A DNA stretch of 7,961 bases from Faecousia sp. (GTDB lineage: Bacteria > Bacillota > Clostridia > Oscillospirales > Oscillospiraceae). The translations under genes and the position numbers were made by a program. The DNA lies in the NCBI GenBank assembly GCA_029258495.1, contig JARHYV010000364.1, positions 1-7,961 of the forward strand, read 5' to 3'. Shown in pieces: positions 5,155 through 7,961 of this stretch. The notes beneath the pieces are model-generated. The model saw only the letters and a list, made by a program, of their open reading frames with translations. It ran no database searches and was not told where the DNA came from. The stretch's first letter is position 1. Every line of letters begins with the position of its first letter.

Positions 5155-6222
5155 ATGAAAAAGAAATATCTCGCAGCACTGTCGCTGACCTTGGTTCTGG
5201 CGATGTTCTCCGGATGTACCGGCACGACCGTTGTTTACAGTCCAACCATCGTCAATACGGAATCCACTGCCCCGGTCGAAAGCACGAAAGCACCTGTGGA
5301 AGGCGCTGTCAAAACCGGACTTGCCATCATTCCCACCATTTCTGAAAGCACCAGTGCCACTGCCGATGCCGAGGGTGAGGCAAAATACGATGTGACTGCA
5401 ATCGCCGTCACCGTTGCAGACAATGGCATCATCGAATCCTGCCGCATTGACAGTCTGCCCGTTTCCATCAAATTTGACCATACCGGCGCCTTCACCACCG
5501 ACCTTGCATCCACCTTCTCCACCAAGAACGAGCTTGGCGAAAGCTACGGCATGAAAGCCTACGGCGGTGCAAAGCACGAATGGAACGAGCAGGTCGCTGC
5601 TCTGGCCGCCTATGCAGAAGGCAAGACCGTCGAGCAGCTGCGCTCCGGCGCAATCACCGAGGCAGGCATGGCCGCCGATGCAGATCTGGCATCCACCGCA
5701 ACCATCTATCTGGGCGGATTTGTTTCCGGGATCGAAACCGCTGTTGCAAATGCGACCCACATGGGAGCTCAGGCAGGTGACGAACTGAAACTGGCCGTGA
5801 TGAACAAGATCGCCGGCAGCAAGACCCCTGAGGGTGAGAACCCCGGTGTTGCTCAGTTGGATGCCGATATCGTCGCCATGACCATGAAGGACAACACCAT
5901 CACCTCCTGCTATCTGGACTCTGTACAGGCAAAGGTCGAGTTTGACTCCACCGGAACCATCACCACAGATCTGAATGCGCCTGTTCTGACCAAGAACCAG
6001 CTGGGTGAAAATTACGGTATGAAGGCATGGGGCAATGCTATCGCAGAATGGGATGCTCAGGCTGCCGCATTCACCGCATATATCACCGGAAAAACTCCCG
6101 ACGAGGTTGCCGGTATTGCCGTCAACGAAAAGACCGCTCCCACTGATGCCGACCTATCCTCTTCCGTAACCATCTCCATCGGTGGTTTTCAGGCTCTGAT
6201 TGCAAAGGCTGCCAACAGCTGA
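5155..6222 (+). CDS. Lipoprotein with two tandem repeats of an FMN-binding-like domain; candidate ApbE substrate
   Basis: A 355-residue surface protein with no name I can assign. AGGAGG lies seven bases before the ATG. The signal peptide (KKK, hydrophobic core, then F-S-G-C) ends in a lipobox with C21 as the predicted lipidated residue. A Ser/Thr/Pro-rich linker runs to about residue 51. Residues about 52-200 and 207-353 are two copies of one domain. Shared blocks include T-K-N-[EQ]-L-G-E, Y-G-M-K-A-[YW]-G, E-W-[ND]-x-Q, and D-A-D-L-[AS]-S-[TS]-[AV]-T-I-x-[LI]-G-G-F. That last block resembles the D-x-x-S-G-A-T acceptor motif of ApbE, with T183 and T339 as candidate flavinylated residues, but the usual Gly is Thr or Ser. 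The gene lies directly upstream of apbE and rnfC. Two FMN domains behind a lipid anchor recall Listeria PplA. Function as an electron carrier is inference. Confidence 0.85.
   Translation: MKKKYLAALSLTLVLAMFSGCTGTTVVYSPTIVNTESTAPVESTKAPVEGAVKTGLAIIPTISESTSATADAEGEAKYDVTAIAVTVADNGIIESCRIDSLPVSIKFDHTGAFTTDLASTFSTKNELGESYGMKAYGGAKHEWNEQVAALAAYAEGKTVEQLRSGAITEAGMAADADLASTATIYLGGFVSGIETAVANATHMGAQAGDELKLAVMNKIAGSKTPEGENPGVAQLDADIVAMTMKDNTITSCYLDSVQAKVEFDSTGTITTDLNAPVLTKNQLGENYGMKAWGNAIAEWDAQAAAFTAYITGKTPDEVAGIAVNEKTAPTDADLSSSVTISIGGFQALIAKAANS
5308..6213 (+). repeat. Internal domain duplication in the lipoprotein
   Basis: Codons for residues about 52-200 (5308-5754) and 207-353 (5773-6213) encode colinear, clearly homologous domains. 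The nucleotide sequences have diverged considerably, so the duplication is old. Both copies retain the same conserved blocks, which argues that both are functional. Confidence 0.75.
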
Positions 6223-6231
6223 GCCATCTGT

Positions 6232-6269
6232 TCGTCGTCGCAGCCTGTATCATCCGGCTGCGGCGACGA
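6232..6269 (+). other. GC-rich intergenic hairpin without a U-tract between the lipoprotein and apbE genes
   Basis: The arms at 6232-6245 and 6256-6269 pair over 14 bp (13 Watson-Crick and one G-U) around a 10-base loop. What follows is CTGTCTATACTATAT rather than a T-run, so efficient intrinsic termination is not expected. It begins nine bases after the lipoprotein stop. It could be a 3'-end stabiliser or processing site that lets the lipoprotein mRNA outnumber apbE-rnf, or a weak attenuator. Confidence 0.6.
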
Positions 6270-6304
6270 CTGTCTATACTATATAAAACAAGCAGGTAAT
6301 GTAT

Positions 6305-7327
6305 ATGCTCCGTAAAATCATCCCCTTGATCCTCGCCCTGTGCCTGAGCGGCTGTGCTACTGTGCAGCCGAAGGAACAAACCCAATATCAAGCGACATTC
6401 CTCACCCTTTTTGACACAGTGACGACCATTGTCGGAAAAGATGACAGCGAGGATGCCTTCCGGCAAAAAGCCCAGAGCGTTCACGATCAGCTGCTGGAAT
6501 ATCACCAGCTTTTCGACATCTATCATGACTATGAGGGGATCAGCAATCTCAAGACCGTGAATGATCAGGCAGGGATCGCACCCGTTCGGGTGGATCCTCG
6601 GATCATTGCGCTTTTGTCCGACTGCGTAGAATTTTACAAAGCAACCGACGGCAGGGTCGATATCACCATGGGCAGCGTTCTGGAGCTGTGGCATCAAGCC
6701 AGAACCGACAGTCTTGATGACCCCGCAAATGCTCATCTTCCGGACGATACCAAGCTGAAAGAGGCCGCGGAGCACACAGGTCTTGATGCTCTGGTTATCG
6801 ACAAGGCTGCATCCACGGTCTTTCTGAATGACCCGGATGCCCGACTGGATGTGGGCGCTGTAGCAAAGGGCTGGTCTACCGAGCGGGTGGCAAATGCCGC
6901 TGCGTCGGGTCTGCTGATCAGCGTCGGCGGCAATGTCCGCGCTACCGGCCCGAAGGACGCATCCGGAACCCCTTGGGTCGTCGGCATCACCGATCCGAAC
7001 AACCAGAGCAGCTATCTGCACACCCTGTATGTGTCCGGCGGCAGTGTCGTCACCAGCGGTGACTATCAGCGATATTTCACCGTGGACGGCATCCCTTACC
7101 ACCACATCATCGACCCGGAAACCGGGTTTCCTTCCAAGTATTGGCGGTCTGTTACCATCGTGTGCCCCGATTCCGGCATCGCCGATGCATTGTCCACCGC
7201 CCTGTTCCTGCTGCCCCTTGCAGAAGGACAGGCTCTTCTGGCACAATATGATGCTGAGGCCATGTGGGTCGATGCCCAAAGCAACTACCATTACAGTCCC
7301 GGTTTTGAGGACTTAATCCGAACCTAA
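6305..7327 (+). CDS. apbE: FAD:protein FMN transferase ApbE (lipoprotein form)
   Basis: A 340-residue enzyme that uses FAD to attach FMN through a phosphoester bond to Ser/Thr of target proteins, typically the RnfG and RnfD subunits. The ATG at 6305 is chosen because AGCAGG (6291-6296) lies eight bases upstream; for the ATG at 6299 the gap would be two. A signal peptide ends in L-S-G-C, with C17 as the predicted lipid anchor, placing catalysis outside the membrane. Family motifs are L-F-D-T-V near 35-39, LDVGAVAKGW (181-190), S-V-G-G-N-V-R-A (206-213), V-T-S-G-D-Y-Q-R-Y-F (249-258), Y-H-H-I-I-D-P-x-T-G (265-274), and D-A-L-S-T-A (294-299), whose D294 and T298 correspond to known Mg2+ ligands. 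Length is normal. It lies 82 bases after the lipoprotein gene and 23 bases before rnfC, so it is probably co-transcribed with rnfC. Confidence 0.97.
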   Translation: MLRKIIPLILALCLSGCATVQPKEQTQYQATFLTLFDTVTTIVGKDDSEDAFRQKAQSVHDQLLEYHQLFDIYHDYEGISNLKTVNDQAGIAPVRVDPRIIALLSDCVEFYKATDGRVDITMGSVLELWHQARTDSLDDPANAHLPDDTKLKEAAEHTGLDALVIDKAASTVFLNDPDARLDVGAVAKGWSTERVANAAASGLLISVGGNVRATGPKDASGTPWVVGITDPNNQSSYLHTLYVSGGSVVTSGDYQRYFTVDGIPYHHIIDPETGFPSKYWRSVTIVCPDSGIADALSTALFLLPLAEGQALLAQYDAEAMWVDAQSNYHYSPGFEDLIRT

Positions 7328-7350
7328 TGAAAGTGAACGAGGTGAAAAAA

Positions 7351-7961
7351 ATGAAACACCTGTTTTTTGGAGGAATCCACCCTGCGTACCGCAAGGAGCT
7401 CTCTGCAAATATCACACCTTCTGATCCTGTGATCCCAAAGCAGGTCATCATCCCCCTGTCCCAGCACATCGGCGCCCCCTGTGAGCCCTTGGTCAAGGTT
7501 GGCGACAAGGTTCTGCGCGGACAGAAGATCGGCGACGGAGAAGGACTGTGTGTCCCTGTCCACGCATCTGTATCCGGCACCGTTGTGGCCATCGAGCCGC
7601 GTCCCCACCCCGGCGGACGCATGGTCAACGCCATCGTCATTGACAACGACTATCAGGATACCACGATCCCCTACAGCACAAACGAAACCCCCACCGAACA
7701 GCTGAATGCCGACGAAGTCCTGCACACCATCCGAGAGGCCGGCATTGTCGGCATGGGCGGTGCTGCATTTCCCGGCAATGTAAAAGCGCTGTCCTCCATG
7801 GGTCATGTAGACACCCTCATTGCCAACGCCTGTGAGTGTGAACCTTACATCACGGCAGACGACACCCTGCTCCAGACCGATCCTGCCCATGTTCTTGAGG
7901 GCATGATGATCCTCCGGAACATTCTAAAGCCCGAACGCACAGTTCTGGCCATTGAAGACAA
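7351..7961 (+). CDS. rnfC: Rnf complex subunit RnfC (5' part, runs off the right edge)
   Basis: 203 codons are visible with no stop before the window edge. The ATG has GAGGTG (7339-7344) six bases upstream. RnfC is the peripheral NADH/FMN- and Fe-S-binding subunit of the membrane-bound ferredoxin:NAD+ oxidoreductase, which pumps Na+ or H+. The N-terminus F-F-G-G-I-H-P opens the RnfC N-terminal domain, including V-G-D-K-V-L-R-G-Q-K-I-G-D (50-62) and P-V-H-A-S-V-S-G-T-V (69-78). The nucleotide-binding Gly-rich loop G-I-V-G-M-G-G-A-A-F-P is at 131-141, and N-A-C-E-C-E-P-Y-I-T-A-D-D at 159-171. The C-terminal ferredoxin-like [4Fe-4S] region lies outside the window. In clostridia rnfC usually heads rnfCDGEAB, so the remaining subunits, including ApbE's flavinylation targets, are expected just downstream. 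Confidence 0.96.
   Translation, partial: MKHLFFGGIHPAYRKELSANITPSDPVIPKQVIIPLSQHIGAPCEPLVKVGDKVLRGQKIGDGEGLCVPVHASVSGTVVAIEPRPHPGGRMVNAIVIDNDYQDTTIPYSTNETPTEQLNADEVLHTIREAGIVGMGGAAFPGNVKALSSMGHVDTLIANACECEPYITADDTLLQTDPAHVLEGMMILRNILKPERTVLAIED

Noticed and set aside
5140..5760. Open frame of 206 codons antisense to the lipoprotein gene
   Set aside because: Low-complexity Gly/Asp/Cys-rich composition mirroring the real gene, with no domain. The forward frame has a signal peptide, a ribosome site and conserved repeats.
6275..6288. Possible promoter (TATACT, TATAAA) just before apbE
   Set aside because: Hexamers resembling -10 boxes are present, but nothing like a -35 lies at suitable spacing; the upstream sequence is the GC-rich hairpin stem.
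6122..7291. Long (389-codon) open frame antisense to apbE
   Set aside because: It lies opposite apbE, whose family motifs are intact; the antisense protein has no recognisable domain and a Cys/Gly/Ile composition typical of a mirror frame.
7324..7890. Reverse open frame opposite rnfC
   Set aside because: rnfC is unambiguous in the forward frame; this is a shadow frame.

Overview
The window looks like chromosomal DNA of an anaerobic Gram-positive bacterium of the class Clostridia, possibly an Oscillospiraceae/Ruminococcaceae-type gut organism. The evidence is the strong AGGAGG-type ribosome binding sites, the RNA-regulated riboflavin importer RibU, the DUF4830 and DUF1273/SLOG proteins, and an Rnf locus with its own ApbE. 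Base composition is mixed, roughly half G+C by eye. The placement is inference from gene content only. No rRNA, tRNA, CRISPR array, IS element or phage gene was seen. No gene-free stretch exceeds 300 bases; the longest, 1516-1798, holds two promoters, a riboswitch and a terminator.

Layout. At 1-443 (minus) is the 5' part of an RsuA/RluB-type pseudouridine synthase gene that runs off the left edge. Divergent from it, 517-1041 (plus) encodes a membrane-anchored DUF4830 protein, whose end overlaps tail-to-tail a small SLOG/DUF1273 protein at 1030-1515 (minus). Next is a compact regulatory block (1543-1798): back-to-back promoters sharing one -35 box, an FMN riboswitch and an intrinsic terminator, leading to ribU (1799-2518, plus), which ends in a strong hairpin terminator. 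On the minus strand, an OmpR-family response regulator (3235-3918) is followed after a short gap by a multi-pass membrane protein of unknown function (2557-3207). Divergent from the regulator is a histidine kinase (4004-5038, plus). The right side is a plus-strand redox cluster: a lipoprotein with two copies of one domain (5155-6222), a lipoprotein-type ApbE flavin transferase (6305-7327), and the start of rnfC (7351 to the right edge).

How it may fit together. RibU imports riboflavin under FMN control. ApbE attaches FMN covalently to proteins outside the cytoplasmic membrane. RnfC is the NADH-side subunit of the flavin-rich, membrane-bound ferredoxin:NAD+ oxidoreductase. The duplicated lipoprotein beside apbE carries, in both repeats, a motif resembling a degenerate ApbE acceptor site, so it is a candidate for an undescribed flavinylated electron carrier. 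The two-component pair lies between flavin import and the redox cluster; any role in controlling either is inference.
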